Part shown: piece by piece, positions 29,623 to 38,631 of the stretch
Layout of the letters: each line of letters starts with the position of its first letter
Position numbering within the stretch: the stretch's first letter is position 1
Made by a program: the position numbers and the translations under genes
Assembly (NCBI GenBank): GCA_018651605.1
Contig: JABIDS010000003.1
Span: 46,209-110,208, forward strand
Source: an archaeon
GTDB lineage: Archaea; Nanobdellota; Nanobdellia; Pacearchaeales; GW2011-AR1
Reading direction: 5' to 3'
DNA length: 64,000 nt
The notes under the pieces: generated by a model
What the model saw: only the letters and a program-made list of their open reading frames with translations
Databases searched by the model: none
Told to the model about the DNA's origin: nothing

Positions 29623-29925
29623 ATGACTGAAAAAATAGAATTAAATATAGGGCAAGAATACTCCGTTCAAATTTATCCAACAGAAACAGTCATTAATGCA
29701 AGATATGCTGGAGAAAACGAATTAGAAGGATTTGGAAATAATCACCTATTTATTTCTGAAAAATATTATATTTTAGCAAGCAATCATTGGTTAAGAAAAA
29801 AAGAAGATGGAACAATTACTTATAATCAATTTTCTTCTGCTCCAATAGAAGCAGTTAGTAAAAAGGATTCATTGGACTCAAGACTCTCAAAATTTTTAGA
29901 GACCTTTGGAGAAAGAATTAATTAG
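29623..29925 (+). CDS. hypothetical protein
   Basis: 100 aa ORF with upstream TATA-like TTTTTAAAATAAG. Confidence 0.5.
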   Translation: MTEKIELNIGQEYSVQIYPTETVINARYAGENELEGFGNNHLFISEKYYILASNHWLRKKEDGTITYNQFSSAPIEAVSKKDSLDSRLSKFLETFGERIN

Positions 29926-30694
29926 AAAATTTATCTATCCCTTCTTTTTTCTTTTTATCAACATTCTGATTTTTTTCTTCAACAACTTTCTTATCCTCAA
30001 CAACCTTCTCACCCTTCTCATCCCCACCATCACCTTTTCCACTGCTAATACCTTTCATTATATCTTCAACACCTTTCCCCTCACCAACATCTAACTTTAA
30101 CCCACTCATCTCTTCAAACTTCGGAGCCATCATTCCAACAAGAGGTTTAATCTTCTCATCCCTAAAACTAACCTTACCATTCTCAATAGAAAACTCAAAT
30201 CTCTGTCTAAAAAAGAAATCCTGCAAAGCATTAACCTTATCCTCATCAGAATCAACTTTTCTCAAAATCTTAAAATCATAATCAATCTCTTTTCCAGCCA
30301 AAGGATTATTAAAATCAACCATAACACGACCTCCAGAAACAGAAATCACCTTTGCAACCTGATTATCCATTTGCAAAGTCATACCACGAACCGGATTCAT
30401 ATTTTTCTCTCTAAAAACTCTCATAGGTATCGTCCTAATAAGCGCAGGATTACGAACACCAAAAGCATCCTTAACAGCAAGATGAACAGAATAATCCTTA
30501 CCAATTTCTTTACCCTCAAGAGCAGAATCAAATCCTTTCAACATCATTTCATTCCCAACAGAAACAATAACAGGTTTAACATCAGCTTCCAAATTCATTT
30601 CCTTAGCTTCCTCTTTAGATGTCGTATCAAACAACTCACCATTAGCTCGCCCACTAAATTCAACTTCCACAAAATCGTTTTTCTTAACTACCAT
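29918..30694 (-). CDS. FKBP-type peptidyl-prolyl isomerase (SlyD-like)
   Basis: VEVEFSGRANGELFDTT ... MMLKGFDSALEGKEIGKDYSVHLAVKDAFGVRNP. Confidence 0.85.
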   Translation of the reverse strand: MVVKKNDFVEVEFSGRANGELFDTTSKEEAKEMNLEADVKPVIVSVGNEMMLKGFDSALEGKEIGKDYSVHLAVKDAFGVRNPALIRTIPMRVFREKNMNPVRGMTLQMDNQVAKVISVSGGRVMVDFNNPLAGKEIDYDFKILRKVDSDEDKVNALQDFFFRQRFEFSIENGKVSFRDEKIKPLVGMMAPKFEEMSGLKLDVGEGKGVEDIMKGISSGKGDGGDEKGEKVVEDKKVVEEKNQNVDKKKKEGIDKFSN

Positions 30695-30775
30695 AATCTT
30701 TCTTGAAAATAAGACTTTAAAAATCTAACTAAACATAGAAATATTTATAAAAACAAACAATCAAAGATTTACAAC

Positions 30776-31090
30776 ATGAAAACAAATAATCTTTCACATT
30801 TAGTAGATGAAATAAAATCAATGGAAGAATACGCCAAATCAAAAAATGAGATAGAATATACTTCAGGACAAGTAGCAGAGTTTATGGGAGTAAGTGTAAG
30901 AACAATAGCAAAACTATTTGATGATAAGCATCTAAAAGGATATAGGAGACCCGGTTCTGGACATAGAAGAATCCCTACCAAACATTTATTAGATTTCATA
31001 AACAAAAATGGATTTGAACACGCATTTAAAAGTTACCAAAATCATTTAATCCGAAAAGGATATATTCCTCAAAATTCACCAAAAAATTAA
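30776..31090 (+). CDS. excisionase/MerR-like HTH protein
   Basis: YTSGQVAEFMGVSVRTIAKLFDDKHLKGYRRPGSGHRRIPTKHLLDF. Confidence 0.75.
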   Translation: MKTNNLSHLVDEIKSMEEYAKSKNEIEYTSGQVAEFMGVSVRTIAKLFDDKHLKGYRRPGSGHRRIPTKHLLDFINKNGFEHAFKSYQNHLIRKGYIPQNSPKN

Positions 31091-31178
31091 TTCAACAATA
31101 AATTTATATCTAATTTTTTTATCTTAATCAATAATTTCTCACACAAAACTTTATAAACAACCCCCCAATTAATTTAAC

Positions 31179-31568
31179 ATGGCTTTCAAATTAATTAATG
31201 CAGTTCAAGCAAGACCTGGAACAGCAATTCTAGTTGATGGAACACCTTGCATTGTAAAATCAAACGATATTTCTAAAACCGGAAAACACGGGCATGCTAA
31301 ATGTAGAATAGAAGCAATCAGCGTCCTCGACGGAAAAAAGAAAGTTTTCGTAACAGGCGGACATGAAAGACTTGAATGCCCAATGATTCTAAAAAACAAA
31401 GGACAAATCCTATCAATCGCAGAAGATAAAGCAAGTGTCATGGATTTAGAATCTTTCGAAACAATAGAAATCGCAATCCCAGAAGAAATGAAAGAAGACC
31501 TAAAAGACGGCGACCAAGTCGAATATTGGGATGCTGAAGGAAATAAGATTATTAAGAGAAAAATATAA
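31179..31568 (+). CDS. eif5A: translation initiation factor 5A (hypusine-type)
   Basis: SKTGKHGHAKCRIEAISVLDGKK hypusination loop. Confidence 0.93.
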   Translation: MAFKLINAVQARPGTAILVDGTPCIVKSNDISKTGKHGHAKCRIEAISVLDGKKKVFVTGGHERLECPMILKNKGQILSIAEDKASVMDLESFETIEIAIPEEMKEDLKDGDQVEYWDAEGNKIIKRKI

Positions 31569-31667
31569 TTCTAAAATCTAAAACTATTTTCTAAAAAATT
31601 CCTACCAATTCTCAAAAGAAAACACAAACCCATGATTATTATATAATAACAAACCAATCTTCTCATC

Positions 31668-31760
31668 TTCATAAAATAAATTCCTAAGAAGATATCAAGA
31701 ATTGGGGCGAAAATGGGAAAGTGCGAAGCACGGATTTTCGCGGAGGAGGAAATAAAAACC
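31668..31760 (+). ncRNA. candidate structured RNA family X (copy 3)
   Basis: GCGAAAAT-GGGAAA-GTGC-GAA-GCAC-GG-ATTTTCGC-GGAGGAGGAAAT; TATA-like TTATATAATAAC about 28 nt upstream of the conserved 5' end. Confidence 0.65.
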
Positions 31761-31824
31761 AATTCCCAAAAGCTTTTAAACCCTAATTCTAATTTAATAA
31801 TATAACTACGTTAACCTAACATCA

Positions 31825-31944
31825 CCAAAAAATCAAATAGATTTTTTGAATCCTAAAACGCTTTGCGTTTTAGTGGATTTTAACAAAGTTAAAATCGCAA
31901 ATTCAGGGGGTGACTTGTTAGGGGGACGGAGTCCCCATACGAAC
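31825..31944 (+). repeat. start-site hairpin element, type A (before rpl40e)
   Basis: Hairpins AAAAAATC/GATTTTTT, CTAAAACGC-TTT-GCGTTTTAG, GATTTTAAC-AAA-GTTAAAATC, GGGGAC-GGA-GTCCCC; core GGTGACTTGTTAGG and CATACGAAC-ATG. Confidence 0.85.
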
Positions 31945-32109
31945 ATGGCAACAAAATTACCAGCAGCACAAGCAAGATTATACAAAGATATGTTCGTCTG
32001 CCAACACTGCAAAACAAAAACACGAGCAAATCCACGAAAAATCATAGAAGGAAAAATCAGATGTAGAAAGTGTCTCAAAAAAGCATTCAGACCAATTAGA
32101 AAGAAATAA
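31945..32109 (+). CDS. rpl40e: 50S ribosomal protein eL40
   Basis: MATKLPAAQARLYKDMFVCQHCKTKTRANPRKIIEGKIRCRKCLKKAFRPIRKK; the 31846 ORF start is readthrough of a repeat element. Confidence 0.88.
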   Translation: MATKLPAAQARLYKDMFVCQHCKTKTRANPRKIIEGKIRCRKCLKKAFRPIRKK

Positions 32110-32190
32110 TTCTCAATTACTAACAATTCTCAACAAACATTTAAAAGCTCAAAAAACTTCTACTAATCAAAGAGGCCACCCAAACTAAAA

Positions 32191-33654
32191 ATGTCATTTT
32201 ACATATACGATATAACATTCCTAGTAATATTCACAGCATTAGTAATCCACTTCCTCTACAAAAGAAGAACCAAATTAGAAAAAGAAGGAATCATGTATCT
32301 TTATAGAACACAAGTCGGAGTCAAATTCATCGACTACGTAGGAACAAAATACAAAAAAACAATAAAATTCTTAGGATTCTTAGGAGTAATCTCAGGCTAT
32401 TTCCTAATGGTAGCAATGATGTATTTCCTAGGAAGATTAATCTACATTTATTTATTTGTCCCAGACATTGTAAGAGCAATTAAAATTCCTCCATTAATGC
32501 CCCTAGTTCCATACCTCCCAGAAGTTTTTAAAATAGATTTCCTACCAAGTTTTTATTTCACTTATTGGATAATCGCAATAGCAGTTATTGCAGTCTTTCA
32601 TGAATTCGCACATGGAATAGTTGCAAGAGCTTACGGAATAAAAGTAAGGACAACAGGCTTCGGATTCCTAGGCCCATTCCTAGCAGCATTCGTAGAACCA
32701 GACGAAAAACAAATGGAATCAAAATCAAGATACCAACAAATCGCAGTCCTTTCAGCAGGAACATTCACAAACCTCATCCTAGCAATCCTATTCTTCCTAT
32801 TACTCGCATTATTTTTCATAGTAACTTTCGTACCAGCAGGAGCAATGTTCAATGTCTACGCATCTCAACCAGTAGAAATAAATTCAATAACAAACATCGG
32901 AGGAACACCTATAGCAGATCCTACAACAGGAAACATAATAGACATAATAGACAAAAACAATTTATCAAACAATTTAATCCTAGGCTCAAATGGAAACACA
33001 TTAGAACTAACCAAAATAACCGCCAACAACAAATCATACTACATGGAAATGGAAATTTTAAAAAATCAACTAATTCAAGACACAGACTACGTCTTCCTAT
33101 ATCTCGACACATCCGCAATAAAAACAGGATTAAAAGGCGCAATAATAGAGATAGATAATAAAAAAATAAACACTCATGATGACCTATCAAGAGTATTAGA
33201 ACAATACAATCCAGGAGATACTGTTCAAATAAAAACAAGAGTAAAAAAAGAAATTTTCAATTATGAAATAGAATTAATAGAGCACCCTGAAGATTCAACA
33301 AAACCAATGATTGGAATAGGATACAATTTACAAAAAGGTGGCATGACAACCACAATCACAGAATTCTTTAATTTCTTTAGAGAACCTGCAACAGATTATC
33401 AACCAAGATTTAATGTTGACCTAGTTGAATTCATATACGACCTTATCTGGTGGCTAGCCCTAATAAATCTCAGCGTTGCATTAGTTAATATGTGGCCAGT
33501 CGCAATCTTCGACGGAGGTCGAATGTTCATGCTAACAATCTGGGCAATCACAGGAAGCGAGAAATTCGGAGAACTTGCATTCAAAACAATGACTTACTTA
33601 ATTTTAGGTTCCTTATTACTCCTAATGTTTGGCTGGGTTATTGCGATTTTTTAA
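32191..33654 (+). CDS. site-2 protease family (M50) membrane metalloprotease with PDZ
   Basis: VFHEFAHGIVARAYGI (HExxH) and NMWPVAIFDGGRM. Confidence 0.88.
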   Translation: MSFYIYDITFLVIFTALVIHFLYKRRTKLEKEGIMYLYRTQVGVKFIDYVGTKYKKTIKFLGFLGVISGYFLMVAMMYFLGRLIYIYLFVPDIVRAIKIPPLMPLVPYLPEVFKIDFLPSFYFTYWIIAIAVIAVFHEFAHGIVARAYGIKVRTTGFGFLGPFLAAFVEPDEKQMESKSRYQQIAVLSAGTFTNLILAILFFLLLALFFIVTFVPAGAMFNVYASQPVEINSITNIGGTPIADPTTGNIIDIIDKNNLSNNLILGSNGNTLELTKITANNKSYYMEMEILKNQLIQDTDYVFLYLDTSAIKTGLKGAIIEIDNKKINTHDDLSRVLEQYNPGDTVQIKTRVKKEIFNYEIELIEHPEDSTKPMIGIGYNLQKGGMTTTITEFFNFFREPATDYQPRFNVDLVEFIYDLIWWLALINLSVALVNMWPVAIFDGGRMFMLTIWAITGSEKFGELAFKTMTYLILGSLLLLMFGWVIAIF

Positions 33655-33688
33655 AAGGATTTTTAAATTAATAATAACTTCTAAAACC

Positions 33689-34666
33689 ATGCTATCTAAA
33701 AAACTTCAAGAAACCCTAAAAAAACAACACTATGTTTTAATTGGAAAACATTCAGCAGTTCAAATATGCAGATGGACAAAAAATTCATTAAGAGAACAAG
33801 GACACTGTTATAAACAACAATTCTATGGAATAAAATCCCACCTATGTTGTCAAATGTCTCCCAGCGTAGGTTTCTGCCAAAACAGATGCTTACATTGTTG
33901 GAGGGCAATAGAATTAACAGAAGGCAACAAAATGTCAGAAAAACAAACAGACAATCCAGAAACAATTATTCAAGGTTGCATTCAAGCACAACAAAAACTT
34001 CTCAACGGATTTAAAGGAAACCCAAAAACAAATCTAACAAAATTCAAACAAGCACAAGAACCAGAAAACTTCGCAATCTCCCTAACAGGAGAACCAACAC
34101 TCTATCCAAAACTAGGAGAACTAATCCAACAACTAAGGGAAAAAGGAAAATCAACATTCATAGTAACTAACGGACTTCAACCAGAAACACTAAAAAAACT
34201 TCAAAAAAACAAACAACTCCCAACTCAACTTTATGTCTCACTAAACACTCCAAACGAAAAAATGTTCAAAAAATGGCACAAATCAACAATAAAAGATGCA
34301 TGGAAAAAACTAAACCAAACTCTCAACCTTTTCCCAAAACTAAAAACAAGAAAAGTAATAAGAATGACATTAGTAAAAAACGCAAACACAAAACCAGAAC
34401 ACATTGAACAATATTCAGAACTAATAAAAAAAGCTCAACCAGATTTCATCGAAGTCAAAGGTTTCATGTCTGTAGGATTCTCAAGAAACCGAAAAGGAAT
34501 GGGTTACGACGCAATGCCAACCCACGAAGAAATAAGAGACTATGCAGAAAGAATAGCAATATCCCTAAAAAATAATTACAAAATCTTAGATGAACACGAA
34601 CGCTCAAGAGTAATTCTTATAGGAAAAGATAAAAGTAAGATGAAAATTAAAAAATCAGAAATTTAA
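33689..34666 (+). CDS. taw1: tRNA 4-demethylwyosine synthase (TYW1), radical SAM
   Basis: HSAVQICRWTKNSLREQGHCYKQQFYGIKSHLCCQMSPSVGFCQNRCLHCWR; start taken as MLSKK (ORF track starts upstream at 33629). Confidence 0.9.
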   Translation: MLSKKLQETLKKQHYVLIGKHSAVQICRWTKNSLREQGHCYKQQFYGIKSHLCCQMSPSVGFCQNRCLHCWRAIELTEGNKMSEKQTDNPETIIQGCIQAQQKLLNGFKGNPKTNLTKFKQAQEPENFAISLTGEPTLYPKLGELIQQLREKGKSTFIVTNGLQPETLKKLQKNKQLPTQLYVSLNTPNEKMFKKWHKSTIKDAWKKLNQTLNLFPKLKTRKVIRMTLVKNANTKPEHIEQYSELIKKAQPDFIEVKGFMSVGFSRNRKGMGYDAMPTHEEIRDYAERIAISLKNNYKILDEHERSRVILIGKDKSKMKIKKSEI

Positions 34667-34887
34667 TCCGCTTTCTCAACCCTATAAGAACAACTAATCT
34701 TCCCACCCCCAACATAACAAGGCCCCTTATCAATAGTAGCAATACCTTGAATATTTCCATTAATATCTCTCAAATATGCTTCACTAGGAATTTCTGCCCC
34801 CTCGTCAAAATCAAGATTATTCAATTCACCAAATTCAAGACCCTTTAATTCTTCAGTAAGCAAAACTATTTCACCTAAGGCCATCAC
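34663..34887 (-). CDS. hypothetical protein
   Basis: 74 aa ORF overlapping neighbours by 4 nt. Confidence 0.5.
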   Translation of the reverse strand: MMALGEIVLLTEELKGLEFGELNNLDFDEGAEIPSEAYLRDINGNIQGIATIDKGPCYVGGGKISCSYRVEKAD

Positions 34888-35231
34888 ATAAACACCAATC
34901 CATCTTTTGTTAAAGCAGTAAACCTAATCCCTACAGGCAACGACAACAAAGCAGAAATCAAAGCCATATGTTCCTTACCACTTCCAGATGCAATCGACAA
35001 ACCAACTTCAGTCCCATTAATCTTTCCCTTCAATTTCCCCATTATCTCATCCTTTAATTCAATCAATGAACCACCACTAGTCTCAACAAATTCAAAATTC
35101 TTTTCAACAGTAAATTGCTTAGCAAAATTATCCCCAACCAAAATTATATTATCCCAATCATTATTCTTAATAACTCCAGCAACCTGTCCCCAACTTCCTT
35201 TTCCTGAACTAACCAATGCAACTAATTCCAT
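34884..35231 (-). CDS. hypothetical Rossmann-like protein
   Basis: 115 aa; LVALVSSGKGSWGQVAGVI ... SIASGSGKEHMALISALLSLPVGIRF. Confidence 0.55.
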   Translation of the reverse strand: MELVALVSSGKGSWGQVAGVIKNNDWDNIILVGDNFAKQFTVEKNFEFVETSGGSLIELKDEIMGKLKGKINGTEVGLSIASGSGKEHMALISALLSLPVGIRFTALTKDGLVFM

Positions 35232-35313
35232 AATCTAAAAACTCAAGTTAAATTTATAAGCTTATATGTGGTAGAATAAATATAAAAAGAGTATAAATTA
35301 AATTCACTTCATC

Positions 35314-35410
35314 ATCCTAAAATGCATGTATTTTAGTAAGAGATTTTAATAATATTAAAATCGCAAAATTAGGAAGGTGACTTGTTAGGAAACCTAGGTT
35401 TCATACGAAA
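35314..35410 (+). repeat. start-site hairpin element, type A
   Basis: CTAAAATGC/GTATTTTAG, GATTTTAAT-AAT-ATTAAAATC, GAAACC-TA-GGTTTC; GGTGACTTGTTAGG and CATACGAAA-ATG. Confidence 0.85.
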
Positions 35411-35872
35411 ATGAAAGACATACCACTATCAGAAATAACATTAAGAAAATACGAAAAACCATCAAACTTAGAGGAACGAGAACTCATAAGAAAAATCTGT
35501 CTCTCACTCGGACTTCTTCAATTAGCAGATTCAAGAGATGTAATCGTCGACATACTCCTCACATTAACACAAGCAAACAAAAACAAACAATCACTCAGCT
35601 CAGAAGAAATAAAAACAAAAGTAGAAGAATCAAGAAAAAAATACAGCCTAGAAACAAAAGGACTTGCAGAGTCAAACATCCGAAGACAACTAAAAAGATT
35701 AAGAGATGCAATGCTAATAGAAAAAACAAATAATAAATATCATCTAACAGAAAACTTACCATTAAGCGAAATTTTCACAAACAATATAGAACGATTCATC
35801 ATCCCTCAAATCATCGAGAGAATAAAAGAATATTTAGATGAACTCAATAAGGATAAAACCCCTCAACAATAA
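35411..35872 (+). CDS. winged-helix-type protein
   Basis: 153 aa; IRRQLKRLRDAMLIEKTNNKYHLTENLPL wHTH-like segment. Confidence 0.55.
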   Translation: MKDIPLSEITLRKYEKPSNLEERELIRKICLSLGLLQLADSRDVIVDILLTLTQANKNKQSLSSEEIKTKVEESRKKYSLETKGLAESNIRRQLKRLRDAMLIEKTNNKYHLTENLPLSEIFTNNIERFIIPQIIERIKEYLDELNKDKTPQQ

Positions 35873-35905
35873 AACATAAATATAAAATAAAAAAAATAAA
35901 ACAAA

Positions 35906-36091
35906 CTATCTTTTCTTTTTCTTTTTAGCTGCTTTCTTCTTCGCTGGTTTTTTCTTAGCAGCCTTCTTTTTAGCTGGTTTTTTCTTAGCAACTTTAGCAA
36001 GTTTCTTCTTCAATCCATCAATCTCCTTAGTTTGTTTCTTAAGAGATTTTAATCGAATATCACATTGCTTTACAGTTTTTGGTTTTTTCAT
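35906..36091 (-). CDS. Lys/Ala-rich basic protein with PAKKKAAKKK repeats
   Basis: 61 aa; C-terminal KKKPAKKKAAKKKPAKKKAAKKKKKR; SD-like GGAGG upstream on minus strand. Confidence 0.6.
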   Translation of the reverse strand: MKKPKTVKQCDIRLKSLKKQTKEIDGLKKKLAKVAKKKPAKKKAAKKKPAKKKAAKKKKKR

Positions 36092-36389
36092 TTTACCTCC
36101 TTTTAATTTTTTAAATTATTTATAAAATATTATCGTAAACATTATATTTAAATCTTTCTTTCACAAAATATATTTTAAAAAACAATTGTTAAAAAATATT
36201 TTTCTTAAAATCTATTTTAATCAAACAAATAAAACTAAAAAATACAAACCTTTAAAAACCATCTAACCCAATTAAAATCAACCAATAACTACATCATTTG
36301 GCTTCAAAATTCTAGAAGCTCAAGTGCATAGGTAGGAGGTAACAAGGAACACAAAGCATCGAACATGCTAAACTTCCAAGGGAAACAAA

Positions 36390-37019
36390 ATGTCAACAGA
36401 AGAAAATTTTGAAAAAGCAATAAAGAAATTAAGAGCAACAGAGAACAAAAGAAAGTTCAACCAAACAATAGACTTAGTTATAAATCTAAAAGAATTCGAC
36501 GTGCGAAGAGAGTCATTCAATCTTTTTGTAACATTACCAAACAAAATTAAAGAAAAAAAGATTATAGGAATTTTTGAAAAAAAATCAACAATCATAGACA
36601 CAATTACAAAAGACGAATTTCCAAAATACAAAGAAAAAAAAGATATGAAAAAATTAATCAAATCTTACGACGCCTTTATTGCAAACGCTAAATTAATGCC
36701 AGCAATAGCAACAAGCTTTGGAAGAGTCTTAGGTCCTGCAGGAAAAATGCCATCACCTCAATTAGGAATCCTACCAAACGAAGAAGAAAAAATAGTCCAA
36801 GCAATGATAAAAAAAGTAAATTCAACAGCAAGAATAATGGTAAAAGAAGCAAGCATAAAAGCAGGCATTGGAAAAGAATCATTATCAGACAAAGAATTAT
36901 TAGACAATCTTGTAACTGCTTATTCCCAAATAATGGACGCATTACCTAAGAAAAGAGATAACATAAGAAACATTAAACTTAAATTAACAATGGACAAACC
37001 AGTTCCAGTAGATTTCTAA
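36390..37019 (+). CDS. rpl1: 50S ribosomal protein uL1
   Basis: LMPAIATSFGRVLGPAGKMPSPQLGI. Confidence 0.93.
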   Translation: MSTEENFEKAIKKLRATENKRKFNQTIDLVINLKEFDVRRESFNLFVTLPNKIKEKKIIGIFEKKSTIIDTITKDEFPKYKEKKDMKKLIKSYDAFIANAKLMPAIATSFGRVLGPAGKMPSPQLGILPNEEEKIVQAMIKKVNSTARIMVKEASIKAGIGKESLSDKELLDNLVTAYSQIMDALPKKRDNIRNIKLKLTMDKPVPVDF

Positions 37020-37020
37020 A

Positions 37021-37929
37021 ATGGCATCATCACACACTATAAAACAAAAGCAAGTAGATAGCCTAGCTGAAAAAATAAAAAACTCAAAAACCCTAATGAT
37101 AGTTTCAATAAAAAGCTTACCCTCAAAACAATTCCAAGATATAAAAAAATCAATAAGAGAACAAGCAACAATCCAAGTAGCTAAAAAAAATATCTTAATA
37201 AGAGCATTAAAAGCATTTGGAAAAGAATCAATTTTACAATTAGATAAACACATAGACGATGGATGTGCATTCGCAATATCTAACACAGAAGGTTATGAAC
37301 TAGCTGGATTAATTTCTAAAAACAAAACACCAGTTTTTGCAAAAGCAGGACAAGAAGCACCAGAAGACATTGAAGTTAAAGACGGCCCAACAGATTTAAT
37401 GCCAGGCCCAGCAATTTCAGAACTAGGAGCATTAGGACTTCAAGTTGCAGTTGAAGACGGAAAAATCTCAATAAAAAAATCAAAAGTTGTAATAAATAAA
37501 GGACAAACAATTAACGCAGCATCAGCATCAATCTTACAAAAACTAAACATACAACCATTCACAATAGGACTAGAACCAGTAGCAATTTACGACATAGAAT
37601 CAGAAAAAATCTACACAGACATAAAAATAGACCCAGAAGAAACAGCAACAAATTTAAGAGAATCAGCATCAAAGGCATTAGGATTTGCACAAAAAATCGC
37701 ATACTATGCAAAAGAAACAATTGGATACTTACTTGCAAAAGCAAACACAAACGCAGAACATCTAAACAAATTACAACCTTCAGAAGAAACACATTCAGAA
37801 GAAACAAAAACCGAAACACCTTCAAAAGAATCTAAAGAAACTGAAGAAAAACCAAAAGAAGAATCTAAAGATGAAACACCTTCAGAAGAATCAAAAACAG
37901 AGGACAAACCAAAGGAGCAAGAAAAATGA
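37021..37929 (+). CDS. rpl10: 50S ribosomal protein uL10 (P0)
   Basis: DGPTDLMPGPAISELGALGLQVAVEDGKISI; between uL1 and P1; repeated acidic TPSEESK C-terminus. Confidence 0.92.
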   Translation: MASSHTIKQKQVDSLAEKIKNSKTLMIVSIKSLPSKQFQDIKKSIREQATIQVAKKNILIRALKAFGKESILQLDKHIDDGCAFAISNTEGYELAGLISKNKTPVFAKAGQEAPEDIEVKDGPTDLMPGPAISELGALGLQVAVEDGKISIKKSKVVINKGQTINAASASILQKLNIQPFTIGLEPVAIYDIESEKIYTDIKIDPEETATNLRESASKALGFAQKIAYYAKETIGYLLAKANTNAEHLNKLQPSEETHSEETKTETPSKESKETEEKPKEESKDETPSEESKTEDKPKEQEK

Positions 37930-38159
37930 CAATTAATAACAACCCCCCAATAGATTTTGCAACAGTTATGAGATTATTAGATCGTATTGAACATTTTGAA
38001 CCAGAGGTAGCACGTAGAGAATGTGAAACATATAAAGGAGCATTATCAATACAATATCAACAAAGCCCTACACAAGCTAACAAAAATGCACTATTATTAG
38101 TTACAGATTTTCAATCATCACTTTACCCCTCAATTAAATTACCGGAGGAAACCGCTTAG
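37926..38159 (+). CDS. hypothetical protein inserted between uL10 and P1/L12
   Basis: 77 aa ORF overlapping the uL10 stop by 4 nt. Confidence 0.6.
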   Translation: MTINNNPPIDFATVMRLLDRIEHFEPEVARRECETYKGALSIQYQQSPTQANKNALLLVTDFQSSLYPSIKLPEETA

Positions 38160-38160
38160 A

Positions 38161-38457
38161 ATGGAATATGTTTACGCAGCACTATTATTGCACAAACTAG
38201 GAAAAGAAGTTAATGAAGAATCTATCACAAAAGTTCTTCAAGCTAGTGGAGCAGAAATAGACGACTCAAAAGTCAAAAGCTTAACAGCTAGTCTTAAGGA
38301 TGTAGATATCGAAGCAGAACTTGCCAACGCAGTAGTTGCAAGTGCAGCATCAGCACCAGCAGCATCAGCTGATGGAGCAGAAGCAAAACCTGCAGAAGAA
38401 GCACCTGAAGAAAAGAAAGAAGAGTCAACAGCTGGTTTAAGCTCTCTGTTTGGTTAG
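38161..38457 (+). CDS. rpl12: 50S ribosomal protein P1 (L12)
   Basis: [41 protein letters not shown] ... GLSSLFG; preceded by GGAGG SD. Confidence 0.93.
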   Translation: MEYVYAALLLHKLGKEVNEESITKVLQASGAEIDDSKVKSLTASLKDVDIEAELANAVVASAASAPAASADGAEAKPAEEAPEEKKEESTAGLSSLFG

Positions 38458-38514
38458 GTTATTTTTTATTTTTCAACCTTTCTAGGTTGAAAACTTTTTA
38501 ATACCAAACAGAGA
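38443..38514 (+). terminator. nested stem-loop spanning the 3' end of rpl12
   Basis: TTTTCAACCT-TTCT-AGGTTGAAAA (10 bp) followed by CTTTTT, enclosed by a 12 bp TCTCTGTTTGGT/ACCAAACAGAGA pairing. Confidence 0.6.
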
Positions 38515-38631
38515 AACCTAGCGATAGTTAGGACGACTTCTTTATAGAATTTTATATAATAATTAATAGAATAGATTTATCTTTAAAAAATCTCAACAAC
38601 CAAATCCATCACCACCACCAACCCCCGCCAC

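Noticed and set aside
31846-31944. N-terminal extension of eL40 in the ORF track
   Set aside because: It starts at TTG and is readthrough of the hairpin element; eL40 begins at MATKLPAAQ (31945).
33629-33688. Extra 20 residues at the start of TYW1
   Set aside because: They overlap the upstream protease gene; MLSKK at 33689 follows a TATA-like sequence and fits better.
35906-36091. Histone or H1-type chromatin protein
   Set aside because: Only a Lys/Ala repeat tail resembles H1; no histone fold is visible, so left as a basic protein.
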